Shown here: piece after piece, positions 45,873 through 57,617 of the stretch
Numbering within the stretch: the stretch's first letter is position 1
Layout of the letters: the number at the start of each line of letters is the position of its first letter
Assembly: GCA_026545765.1 (NCBI GenBank)
Contig: CM048839.1
Location: 24,366,566 to 24,430,565, forward strand
Direction of reading: 5' to 3'
Origin: Plantago major
Taxonomy: Eukaryota; Streptophyta; Magnoliopsida; Lamiales; Plantaginaceae
Length of the DNA stretch: 64,000 nucleotides
The notes under the pieces: generated by a model
What the model was told of the DNA's origin: nothing
Seen by the model: only the letters and a program-made list of their open reading frames with translations
Databases searched by the model: none
Translations under genes and position numbers: made by a program

Positions 45873-46878
45873 CACTACAAGAATCCATCCGTAACGGGAC
45901 GGAAAGGATGATTTATCCGTCGCCAGTAATGACGGATCGCTACTTGGGCGACGGATAGATTGGCGACGGATAAAGGTTATCAAATCGCTCTGTGACGGTT
46001 AAAATTTTCCGTCGCTACAGAGCGTTTACCAAAATTAAAAAAAAAAAAAAATTTAGCGACGGATAGATTTATCCGTCGCTACAAGGCCGGAAAAAAAAAA
46101 AAATTAGCGACGGATAGATTTAGATCTATCCGCTACTAAAAAAAATATAATATATCTCCTCCACCACCTCCTTTTCTCCACTACTTCTCCTCTCCTCCTC
46201 CTCCCACCACCACCTTTCTCCTCCCACCACCACCATCCACCACCACCACCATCTCCTCCACCACCTTTCTCCTCCCACCACCACCATCCTCCACCACCAC
46301 CATCTCCTCCACCACCTCCTTTCCTCCACCACCATCTCACCACCACCACCACCACCTCTCTCCTCCCACCACCACCACCCTGCCACCACCACCATCCTCC
46401 ACCACCACCATCTCCTCCACCACCTCCTTTCCTCCACCATCCTCCTCCACCACCATCTCCACCACCACCACCTCTCTACTCCCACCACCACCGCACCACC
46501 ACCCTGCCACCACCACCATCTCCTCCACCACCACCATCTCCTCCACCACCACCACCACCTCCCACCACCACCACCACCTCCCACCGCACCACCACCGCTG
46601 CCTGCACCATCGCTGAATTAATCCGTATCTGAATATAAAATTGTGATACTGATTTTTAAAAAAAAATGGGGCGACGGATAGATCTATCCGTCGCCCCATA
46701 ATCATTTTTTTTTTTTTTTTAAAAAAAAGGTCAATCCGTCGTCCAATCCGTCGCGAATTGGACGACGGAGTGTTATCCGTGGCCATGACTCGAGGCGGAT
46801 TTTTATCCGTCGCCAGCTGGGCGACGGATAGGTCACTGCAAGCGGATCTATCCGTCGCTCTGCATGATTTTTGTAGTG
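45873..46878. mobile_element. Non-autonomous CACTA element with a CCA-rich core
   Basis: It begins CACTACAAGAATCC and ends ATTTTTGTAGTG, with a perfect 3-bp duplication CTC on both sides (45870-45872, 46879-46881). Subterminal GCGACGGAT and ATCCGTCGC arrays are the same type as in the larger CACTA element at 16053-20355, so both probably used the same transposase. The centre (46155-46605) is a CCACCA/CTCCTC low-complexity array. Confidence 0.9.
46155..46605. repeat. CCACCA/CTCCTC low-complexity array
   Basis: About 450 bp consisting almost only of CCA, CCT and CTC triplets. The long minus-strand frames through it (Gly/Trp/Arg or Val rich) are compositional artefacts. Confidence 0.9.
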
Positions 46879-47115
46879 CTCCAACACGCAATAACCATAA
46901 GTTTCCTAATGGTTTCAACCTTGACCTTGGATCCACCATAATTGTAAAATAACAAATATAAGTACATATTAGAGAAATTCACTCACGTCTTTTAAATGAT
47001 CAAGGAGGTGCGGGCATGATATCGTGTTTGCTACCCTTCAGTATAACTGGTTATATATGTTTTAAGTGTCCAATAAATACAACAACTAATCTACTGAATG
47101 GTTTCTCATTGACTC
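46879..47115. other. Short copia-interior segment between insertions
   Basis: Unassigned sequence between the CACTA derivative and the solo LTR. No gene is visible. Confidence 0.3.
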
Positions 47116-49345
47116 TGTGACACCCCAGATTTTGACGTACCTTAGTATTTTGTCCTTGCATGCTTTTACTTGTGTTAGTGTATTTGTATGAAATATATTT
47201 GAATTATTTTAATTTGATTGTGCTATTATTTTAGATGTTTATTATTTGTTTTAAAAGTCTATGTAACTTGTCAATTTGTAATATGTGTGGTTATTTATTT
47301 TGTACTTTTTTTAAAAGAAGAAAAATTATTTTTGGTGTATTTTTTCCTACTTTAAAATCTGATTATTTTATCCTTTAATTTGTTGGTGTAATTATTTAAA
47401 AATAATTGGAAAGACCCCTCTTAAATTTATCTTTATGAATCATTAATGTGACAAGACTTCTTTTTAATTGTCTAATTTAATAGAAGTCTTTATGTAAAAG
47501 TCTTGATTGATGGTTTATGTGAAGAGCTTTTATTTTAATTAATTAATTTAATAAATGGTAATTATTTGTGTGCTTTGATTTATTTATAAAGTGAAGAGTC
47601 ACTTTTGAATTATGTAATGTACAAGCATGTCTCTATGTGTGTGTGGCTCTCATAATGTTTAGAAATTAAAGTGTTATTTTATATTCATATATTTTAAAAT
47701 AGAAGAATTTGAAAACTTGAGGCTTCTTTAATGAATAAAATATTTTTATTTCTTTTCATGTTACGGTACGAAAGGTCTCTTGTAATGTCGAATGTTACAT
47801 GTTATGTTTCAGCTATGTTTCGATCAACGTTCTGATTTTCTTTTCGTTTCTCTTTTATGTTACTTATGCATGTCTAACTGTAAGTTAAATATTACATAGG
47901 CATGTTCAATATTTTGAGTTTAATTGTTACATGTGCATGTGTAATTGTGAGTTCAATTTAATTCCTCTAATTGTTGTATTTTTTGCTGTGTCACATTTTA
48001 TTTTTGTGTACAAATTACCCTAAGTCATGCCAAAAACGTTTTTGAACTTTTTCCCAAGTAAAATATGATCATTTATAATTAGTTATTGTGTTTAAATGTT
48101 TGAAAAAAATGTAAAAGGTCTCTCTTAATTTTGTACCTTTATTGTTGGTTTTAAAATGAGTTTTATGTGCAATTTAAGCCATTTAAATTGCCATTTATTT
48201 TTAGCTCTTCAACCCTTTCATCTTCACTCAATCCACCCTATAAATACCTATTTCTTGCACCCACTTTTACACACAAAAATTATGAATATTTTACTCCCAA
48301 AAATCTTAAAGTACTATTGTCTTTTTCTTTCAAGTTTGTAGCTTATTCTTCTTGCATTCTTCTTGCAAGTACTTTCATGGTTCTTGCTCTTCCTAACCTT
48401 TGAATGTGAGTGTTCTACAAAACTATACATATGTACTATTTTCAAAACCTGGAAGGTATTTTAATATGTTTTCAACTTATATATATGTAATGCATGTTTT
48501 CCAAAACGCACATTCTATTGCATAAAAACCAAATCACGAAAGAGTTTTCGCATGTTTCCGCTGATTTTGAAAGATATATATATTTTTTATATACATGATT
48601 TTTATTTTGTTTTGACTGACAGTTCAAGAAAGATACGTACGTTTGGTTCAGGTTAATTGGCTTGTAGTTTGGTCAGTTGTGTCAGGCGAGCTACGTACTT
48701 GTTGGTTTTCTTTGCCCATTCCCTTTAAATCGAGTGATAGAAGCCTTCACTGATTTAGTTGGGTCGTAGAATTACACCCCTGTACCATAGCAGGTTCCTG
48801 ACTGGATAGTTTGATCGACTATCAGGGAGACATAAGGCCTGTTTTACTGTGGGGTTATAAGGAGCGGCATGAAATAATATTTTTTCCCGAAAAGTACATG
48901 TTATTGAAAGTATTTTCTATTTTATGTCTTCAATGTTTACTGTTATGATTTTAATGAAAACTTCTCACGAAAATCTTTGAACACTCGTTGAGGTTTTTCT
49001 CACACTTGTTTTTATTCCCTTCCTTGTAGGTGAGATGGCGGCGAAGAATGAACAACCGATAAACTCAGCAAACTAAGTGTGTAGTTGGGATTTGGATTTT
49101 TTATCAATGAAAATAAAGTCATTTTGTGTATTTCAAAAACTCAAGTCATTTCCTGTTATAAAGTTACTACTGTTGGAAATCTTGCGGTTTTATTCACTGA
49201 AATAAAGTATATTTTTTTTCAACAACTGTGACATGAAAGGTTGTCTTTATCTTCACATGTTTCATTAAACGTTACGGCTCTGTTTTTGCCCGACGTCCCG
49301 ACTGAAATTTACTCCTTTTAAAAACCTAAAAGTCGGGGCGTTACA
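47116..49345. mobile_element. Solo LTR (2.2 kb)
   Basis: It begins TGTGACACCCC and ends GGGGCGTTACA, the TG...CA ends of a large plant LTR family, most likely Ty3-type. It is flanked by a perfect 5-bp duplication GACTC (47111-47115 and 49346-49350). No second LTR or internal domain is present, so it is a product of LTR-LTR recombination. Confidence 0.85.
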
Positions 49346-49350
49346 GACTC

Positions 49351-51500
49351 CCACTTGCACCTCTCATTACCTCTCTAACCATACGGTCAAAGGCCTAAAA
49401 AATAAATTATATTATTCATGGAGACCTTATCATGCGGTAATGCAACGACATAAATTGCATTGAGTATCAAAAAAATGGAAGGCAATACAGAGTACAATTT
49501 AATAACGCAAACATAATGCTACCTCCAAATTTTGTTAAATACCTACTTGTAAACCAAAATAGCAGTGAATTCAGTTCATGAGTTAAAATTATAGTATTAT
49601 TCTTAAAGCTGAGTTCCAAGGTTGCAAATATAAAATTCTTTGAGTTAAAATTATAGTATTATTCTTAAAGTTGAATTCCAAGGTTGCAAATATAAATTTT
49701 TTTTTAGTTCCAAATTTGGAATCCTTTTTTTGAGAATTTTACCACAAAACCTGGTTTACTATTCAAATTAAAGTTTTCAAGTTGTAATTATCTCATTTTC
49801 AAAGTTGGTTTATACATCGAATTTAGTTGTCAAGTTCAAATTACGTACCCCATTCTTAGAGAATATTTCCATGCATTGTGGTTTACCCTTTCAATAGAGT
49901 CCTAAAGTTGTAATTACCTCATTATTAGAGTTGGTATGAGTTCCAAATGTGCAACTAACTATTCCAAATAATGAGCTTTACCTTTTAATATAGTCTCCAA
50001 GTTATAATTATCACATTTTTGTAGTTGGTTTGCTCGTCAATTTGAGTTTTCAAGTTAGATTGACCACATTTTTATAGTTGAGTTTATACTACCAATTGAG
50101 TCGAGTCCATAAGTTGGAAGTACCCTTTCTTTGAATAAGTTCTTCATATAGCATGGTTTAGTCTTCGAATGTAGTCCCCAAATTGTAATTATAACAATCT
50201 TAGAGTTTGTTTACCCCTCGACTTGAGTTCTCAAATGAAATTATCATATTCTTAGAGTATTTTACCACATAAAGTGGCTTACGTTTCTAATATAGTTTTA
50301 CGTTTAAATTATTTCAATCGTAGAATATTTTTACCGTTTGAAAAAAAAAATCCTAATTCGGAATTATCTCACTGTTAGATTATTTTCAAATAGCACGGTT
50401 CATCCTTGCATTAGAGTTCCCAAGTTGAATACCAATTGAGTTGAGTACATAAGTTGGAAGTACACTTTCTTTGAATAAGTTCTTCATATAGCATGGTTTG
50501 GTCTTCGAATGTAGTCCCCAAATTATAATTATAACAATCTTAGAGTTTGTTTACCCCTCGATTTGAGTTTTCAAATGAAATTATCATATTCTTAGAGGTC
50601 ACATAAAGTGGCTTACGTTTCTAATACAGTTTTACGTTTAAATGATTTCAATCGTAGAATATTTCTACCGTTTGAACAAAATTCCTAATTCGGAATTATC
50701 TCATCGTTAGATTATTTTCAAATAGCATGGATCATCCTTACATTAGAGTTCACAAGTTGAATTATATTATTCTTACAGTTGTTTTGCCCTTCAAATGGAG
50801 TTCTTAATTAAGAATTACTTCATTCTTAAAGTTGAGATTAACCTTTGAATTGAATTTTCAAGTTAAAATTATCTCATTGTTAAAGTGTGTTTACACTTTG
50901 AATTGAGTTCCTGAGAAATTTATGTATTTATTCCAATAATTTTTTCATATAGTGTGGTTTACTATTCAAATAGAGTTCTCAAGTTGGATTTATCCCTTTT
51001 TTTGAGTTTCTTTTAACTTCAAATTAAGTTTTCAAATTGCAATGATCCCATTCTTAGAATTTTGTTTGCTTTTACGTTGAGCTCTCCCACGTAGGAACAA
51101 TCTAATTCTAAAATTTGAGCTTACCGTTCGAACTAAGTTTTCAAGTTTTTTTTATCTCATTGTTATAGTTGATTTGTCATACGAATTGATTTCCCTAGTT
51201 AGAATTATCCCATTTTTTTAGTTGAGTTTACTTTCGAATTAAGTTCCTGTACTTGAATCATTCCTTCATTAGAGTATTTTTCCCATATAATGTGGTTTAT
51301 TATCTTAATAGAGTTTTCAAGTTGTAATTATCTCATTCTTATAGTTTGTTTGACCTTGGAATTGAGTTCCCACGTTCGAATTATCTCATTCATAAAGTTG
51401 AATTTTACTTTTCGAGTTGAGTTCCCAAGTTTGGATTATCCCATTCATCAAGTTCGTTTACGCCTCGAATTGAGTTCCTAAATTGAAATTATCTCTTACT
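49351..51500. repeat. Field of diverged short repeats
   Basis: About 2 kb in which variants of GAGTTCCCAAGTTG, AATTATCTCATTCTTAGAG and TTTACC-TTCGAATTGAG recur every 50-60 bp or so in the same order, highly diverged. Within it a 340-bp block is duplicated in tandem: ACCAATTGAG starts at 50091 and 50431, and similarity runs to about 50760. It resembles an ancient tandem array. No coding potential is visible. Confidence 0.7.
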
Positions 51501-52600
51501 TAACCATATCAGATTTTTCAAAATCGACCCCTGCTAAATGGTCTTTTGTTTAGATTAGTACGTACTCACATTTCAAACACTTACAAATGATTCCAAATTT
51601 ATATTGTAGTTTGAAACTAATTACAACAAACCCAAAAGGTCAAAGATTATCTAATTTTATAATGATTTTTTCTATTTTAACTTTTCTTTTAGTCTTCTCC
51701 TATAATTTCAAATATTCAACACTTTTTTCTATTTTATGCTATTCAAATATTCAATACTTTTTTTTTTCAATTTATATCTTATAATTGGTGTCTATGGATT
51801 CGTTTCGTCGCGATGAATCCAAATACATGCATGTTCAAAATATTTTTTGAAGTTTTGCAGATAAAATTATATGAGATTTAATAAAAACTATATATGTAGT
51901 GAACATACTAAAAATATAAATAGTGAAATTTATAAGGTGCATTGCATTGCCAAGAATAAAATGTTCCATGACTTATTTTCCAAATTTAGAATTTACACAA
52001 CCAATAGATATCATTTAACAATTTGATTTTTTTTATTTTAATATATAAATAATTTATTTAATTAATAATAATATACTATAAGATTGGTGTCTATGGATTC
52101 GTCTTGTCGCGGTGAATCCAAATATATGTTATTTAATAAAAACTATGTATACAGTTAACATACAAAAAATATATAGTACCCTTCTAAATTACTATTTTCT
52201 TTTTTATTTAATTTTGTGAATAAAACTCCATGAAATTCAAAAAGACATGCCACATAGGATTTTGCACATGTGGCATGCCTCTTTATTGAGATAGGTCACC
52301 ACTTTTATTATATATTTAGATATTATATGGAATATTGAATGAATCTACCATATTCCCTAAAGTGGATTTGTGATACAAAATATCATAGATCGGAAGTGGT
52401 CAAGAATTGATGAAGAAGTATGGAATAACCAACCGACGTTGTTGGGATATATTAAACAAAATTATTGATGGTGATGCAAATAAAGTGTGGATGACCAACT
52501 GACGTAGTTGGATATATCAAAATCACTTATGTTATGAGACAGTTATTGATGATGATATGCTAGAAAGGCATACACTATTTTTCATGCCACGAATGTGCTA
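51501..52600. other. AT-rich copia interior with a repeated phrase
   Basis: TTGGTGTCTATGGATTCGT followed by TGAATCCAAATA occurs twice (about 51785-51825 and 52084-52123), each followed by similar TTTAATAAAAACTAT sequence. This could be a pair of related insertions or a local duplication. No gene. Confidence 0.45.
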
Positions 52601-55570
52601 TACAATAGCAATATCGTGAAAAAAGACATGATTCATTGCTTGAGGCAAATATGACAATATACGAGGCAAGTAGGGCCGAAATATGCTTGGATGATAGTGT
52701 TGGATGATGTCACACATAGCATATTCAATGTCAAATATTTTGACAACTTGTCAATGAGACAAGCACATGTGAACACAATTTTTCGTAGTGCAAAATTGAT
52801 TGAAGGCTCTGATAGAGCGAATATAACACTATCAAATGGTATAAAGATTGCCATAGAAGATACGTTGTATTCTTCTAAATCTCATCTTAATCTAGTGACC
52901 TTTAGTGATATTCGACTGAACGAATATCATATTGAGACTACGAGTGAAAATTGCAAATAAATCACCGTGAAATCTGGCAAGAAAAGTGTTTTGGAAAAAC
53001 TACCAGAATCGCCCCCTGGTAAGCTTGCCATATCTCATGAGATGAGATATAAATGATTACAAACCTTGAATTGGTAAAATATTACTAATTATGCCATGGG
53101 CATTTGAGGGGAGCATTATATTGTAAATGCTCAAGCTTATACCCTCCAAAAATGGATTATGTCGAGAAAACATAACAAAAGTGTATGACTTGATTTCATC
53201 ATCATATATATAAGAGTTTTGTACTCTCACAAAACTGTGCTCAAGAACATATATTAAACTAAATTACTGAAAGAATTGATGTGATTAGTCTTGCCAATTA
53301 TGGAAAGGCACATCAATTGTGTCTAAATGTCACATCATTGAAATGCCAAATTCAAGTGATATATGAGAGATGATCTCGATGTGACAAATTAGGTCATCCA
53401 GGTGTAAGTACCCGTTGTTGTGAAACATGAAGTCTCCATATAATTATGTGCTGAAAGCTTTCTCATGTTGTAATTATTATTATGGCAAGACACAACACTG
53501 AGATGAAGCATGATTATGGAGATCTTGAAATAAGCAAGAGTCACACATTTAAAGTTGACAGAGATGGATATATAAGTAGCCGGAAACCCACAAATATGAT
53601 CTCCAATTTAAGGGCAAATTTATTTTCAGCACAAGAAAATCCAACTGTGCAAATATTGACTCCCTATCATATTGTTCTTCGCCAAGAACTAATGCGTGAG
53701 GCATACTAGATGGTTGTATGCATATATGATAATCTAAGTTGGGCATGGTAATTTCTATGTTGAGCCTTTATTACTAGTATGAGCTAGTTTTTCCTAGCTT
53801 AGGGGAGGAAGAACATGAGGAAGCTGGTAAAAACAAATTTGTAGAGTGAATTGATCCCCATATATGTGAATGTTCAAACTTGAACTAAAGATTCAGTTTC
53901 ATGTTACTATATCAAGATATGTTCGAACATAAAATTTTATGATTTGAATGTTAACCCGCTATGACCCTAAATTTTGAGGCGTATAGAGTTGCATATCGAT
54001 TATAAAATGGAATGTGTTGAACATTGAGATATCTTGCCAATTGTACTAATGATTTTCAATGAAATACGGTTCCAGTGCTAAGTACAATACAAAAAGATTG
54101 GCAAGAGAAACAGTTGGTACTCTTGAGGAGTAATGAATGCCATGAATGGCATGGATATCTGAATTACAATAGATGGCCTATATGAAAGGAAATGGTACCT
54201 ACTAATAATATTCAAATATCAATGATTAGTACTGACTTGAATAAAATCTAGCAAAGAGATTTGATATACCGGTATACATGGAACCGAAAAATGAATAAGC
54301 ATATGCGAAATTCGATGGACATATATTATTGGACGTGTAAATGGGGATCTTACATGTGAGTCCATTCAATTACATGATGATGATGATAATGATTATGATA
54401 GAAAATGAGCTCATGGACTTGAGGTCCTTTTGATCAAACGAATTCGAAATTCATACGGTATCGTTGCATTATCGAGTCTATTTCATGTGCATTTAGATAC
54501 TAAGCATTGCATCATAATATGTTTAGTTTTGTATAGTTTACATGATTTAGTTTTTATAGTATCCTTAGTATCATGCTGCATATTCACATGTTTATAATTA
54601 TATTGAATGTTATCATTTATACATAACCCGCAGGTTGTACACACGAAGTGACGTAAAAGTCATATGATTTGAGAAAGTTCAATGAGGGGAGATATCATCT
54701 CCGGAAGTGAGTCCTGGAAGGAGACTAAGATTATCATGTCGGCGAACATGGATTGAATGAGGAAAGTTCTTGAGGACCTAAGGTTTCATATTTGTAAACC
54801 TCTATGAACAAGTGAAGTATGGGATATGATTCTCCTGACTCGTGAAGAGTATTATTGGTTACATCGATGTTAGCTCAACCTGGAGTTTAAGCATGTAAGT
54901 GATTATTACAAGCAGTATTACTGCTATACTTGAGATTCACATGGTCCAGAAGTACCACAACCAGTTGAGCTATCAAGAGCTATAATGATCCTTACTATAC
55001 TTCATGAAGAAGGTACATGAATTAATGGATGTCGAGTAACAATGACTAATTTCGCGCATTCATGAGAAATGATTGCACTCTTTTTCCTTTTCTAGGTTTT
55101 TATCCCATTGGATTTTTCCTAGCGAGGTTTTTAACGAGGCAACATTATACGCGCATATATATCTATGATTTTCAAATTGTTTGGTAAAGATAAGATTTAT
55201 GGGCTTGTTGGATATCTTTACAATATAATGGAGTGATGTTATGGAACATTAAAACTATATGAGGTTTCAAGTTTTTGAAAAGTTCTTCCTGAAGAAGACA
55301 AGACGTATATTATCGAAGTTCTTCTCCCCCATTATCTATGAGAAGAAGATTTCATCCAAGTACAACATATTTGAAGATTTATTCACCAGACATCATCATC
55401 ATTCGAGAAGTTGGTCCGATAGATTTGAAGTACAACAGTTCGAAGAAGTACAAAGATACATCAATCAGGGGAGATGGATACGCACTGCACTCTTTTTCCC
55501 TTGATTGAATTTTTATCCCACTGAGTTTTCCTTAGCAAGGTTTTTAATGAGGCAGTATTCCCACAACGTA
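52600..55570 (+). pseudogene. Degenerate copia pol region
   Basis: At 52691-52960 a frame reads THSIFNVKYFDNLS, then IEGSDRANITLSNG, TLYSSKSHLNLVTF and IRLNEYHIET. This fits the protease-to-GAG-pre-integrase part of copia polyproteins; the catalytic Asp-Ser-Gly region is altered. KLGHPG near 53395 matches the pre-integrase LGHPG motif. Around 55340-55470 there is an RNase H-like terminal piece. Many stops and frame changes separate these parts, so the element is dead. Two similar GCACTCTTTTTCC...GAGGC blocks lie at 55070-55145 and 55480-55560. Confidence 0.7.
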
Positions 55571-55612
55571 TCAAGTACCAACGACCATCAACTCATATTC
55601 ATTTAAAGGGAG

Positions 55613-55791
55613 TGTTAGAGATAAATGTACAAGAGTTTGTATCTAATTAGACTTGTAACTAGATGAAGTATTATCTATTCAGAATACCCTTCTAGATTCT
55701 ATATAAGCTCTAGAAGCTTCTCATACTTGTATATATACTTCATGTACTAATAGTTGAATATACAAAATAACACTACAGTTATTTCTTAACA
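55613..55791 (+). repeat. Right LTR of the copia element
   Basis: Preceded by the polypurine tract AAAGGGAG. Same length and ends as the left LTR. Confidence 0.9.
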
Positions 55792-55875
55792 ATTTCCTTA
55801 TTTTTGGGATCCTTTTTCTTTTCTTTTTCAATTTTAAATCACTTGGTTCTTTTTTGTTTTTGTTATTATTCAGAA

Positions 55876-56567
55876 CGATACCACTAATGGTAAATAACCT
55901 TTCGACCGGCTACATTCATTCTCGGGTGATATCTTTGGCATTGTCAACACACGTCCTTTCCTCACAAGACTTGTCACTTACCTAACCGAGATTTAGGTTG
56001 GTCACCCATCCTAAGATTGCTCCAGAGCAAGCACGATTAACCCTGGAGTTCTTATGGGTGGATTCCCGAAAAGAAAGGTGCACCTTGTTGGTATGAGTAG
56101 CGTTCTCAACCTTTTTAAGCTCTTTGGACTTGACTTGAAATTACAGGGCGTTACATTCACCCCACTTGAATTGTGCGACGTCTCCGCCGCATCATGGTCC
56201 GACCAACCGTCCACCCCTTGTGGGCTTTGGATTGTCACGGCTCTGATACCATTTGTAATGACCCGGGCCACTAATGGGCCATGGCGATTCTTCGTGGCAT
56301 TCTCACCCTACTTGAATTGTCTGACGTCCCCGCATCATGGTCCGACCAATTAACCACCCACCTTCTCCGGGTGATATCTTGGCCATTGTCTTAACATATG
56401 TCCTTTTCTCAAGACAACCGAGAGATTGGTTAATTACCCATCCTAAGATTGCTTCCAGCAAAGACGCTTAACTGGAGTTCATGGGTGGATTAGAAAAGAA
56501 AGGTCTTGTTGGTATGATGGCGTTCAACCCTTTTAATTTCTTTTGAACTGACTAAAATTACGTTACA
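55876..56567 (-). mobile_element. TRIM-like miniature LTR retrotransposon
   Basis: Two related direct repeats (about 55876-56155 and 56254-56567, sharing CGGGTGATATCTT, CCCATCCTAAGATTGCT, ATGGGTGGATT and CTTGTTGGTATGA) flank an interior of only about 98 bp. On the minus strand the interior starts with TGGTATCAGAGCC, the initiator-Met-tRNA primer-binding site, and ends with AAGTGGGGTGAA, a polypurine tract. The right repeat is bounded by TGTAATG and CGTTACA; the left repeat lacks its outer end. No coding capacity. Confidence 0.75.
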
Positions 56568-57617
56568 TTATTATTGTTATTATTATTATTTTATCAAAAT
56601 GATAAGTTTCCAGCTATGAAAATAAAGAGGCTGACTTTTTGTATAGATCAAAGCATACTTGAGCAAAATTAATTATGCTCTGATAAATTTGTCCCTAATT
56701 TTCGTTTTCAATCACAAGTTGCGTGTACAACTAGATGATTTAAAACAGCCCAAATATCTCTGTTAGACTGTCTTGCTTATCTGTACTCTGTTCAACAAAT
56801 TCAATCCTAGTATTTCCTGTGCCATATTTATTTTATACAAATGCCGGAATGTTTGTTTTCTCCTTACAATACAATACTAATGCTAAATTACTAAATTGAT
56901 TGGTGATTGATTCCATTGCTTATTACAGTTCATTCCTAGTCATCAATCCGCGTTTGGTACATTTCCATTTCTACTTCCTTTTATTTTCGGTTAGTTTTGC
57001 CTTTCTTTTATACTTCAACAATTCTTGTGGAGCTTCCTAGTTTTCCAGTCGCTTTCAGATCTGCATTTTCATCATTCTTTACTGCTAGTGTTAGTTGTAT
57101 TGTACCCACAAAAAGGTTGTAAAAGGACAAGGCAGAAACAGCACACACTAGGAAGGCAAGTCAGAGCATTATCTTTACTTGTTGTCAATTTCTTGAGAAA
57201 TTAGTTTATGGGTGTTTGAGATCTTATGTACTAATTAATGATGGTGTCTGATTGTATGTGCATTCACTTGCAGGTGTGTGCTTCTTTCTTGCTTGTCAAT
57301 ATCTGAAAGGAGTCTTGGGTATGGTTTAGGTTGGTTTTCTTGATTTGAGGTTGGAGATTCAAAGTACTCATCTTTTTGATAGTCTGTGTTGAGCATTTAC
57401 CTTTTGTGGAAATTCAGTACATTTCAAGTGGAGAAGTGAGTGGAAAGTGAATTGAACGCACAAAGTTGAGTTCTTTTTAGGTTGGAGTGGTCATAAACTT
57501 GTAAATTTGTAATGGTGAAATTGCAAAATGGTATGGTCTGAATACACTTGTGGTAGCTGTTGTGATTGAAGGACTGTGTAGCTTATTGAAGTAAGGGGGT
57601 TTTGTTAAGATTTGGAA
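56568..57617 (+). promoter_or_regulatory. Upstream region of the PP2C gene
   Basis: No gene or repeat is recognised in 1 kb of AT-rich sequence. It presumably contains the promoter and 5-prime UTR; an acceptor-like CACTTGCAG at about 57273 suggests a possible UTR intron. Confidence 0.35.

Larger units (their letters stand above)
43894..55791 (+). mobile_element. Degenerate Ty1-copia retrotransposon with nested insertions
   Basis: Two 179-bp direct repeats (TGTTAGAG...CTTAACA) bound the element. I count about ten mismatches between them, so it is not young. Flanking 5-mers are ATTTA and ATTTC, a target duplication with one mismatch. AAAGGGAG directly before the right LTR is a polypurine tract, and CGTTATCAGCACG after the left LTR is the likely primer-binding region. 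The coding part (52600-55560) is broken but shows copia order: protease/gag-pre-integrase-like, then an RNase H-like end. Gag is not recognised. The interior was expanded by a CACTA derivative, a solo LTR and a repeat field. Confidence 0.8.

Noticed and set aside
46104..46939. Long minus-strand reading frames rich in Gly/Trp/Val/Arg
   Set aside because: They lie across the CCA/CTC triplet array of the CACTA derivative. Their length follows from composition and no domain is visible.
43894..55791. Endogenous virus
   Set aside because: LTRs, primer-binding region, polypurine tract and pol motifs fit an ordinary Ty1-copia retrotransposon. No envelope or viral capsid-type gene is seen.
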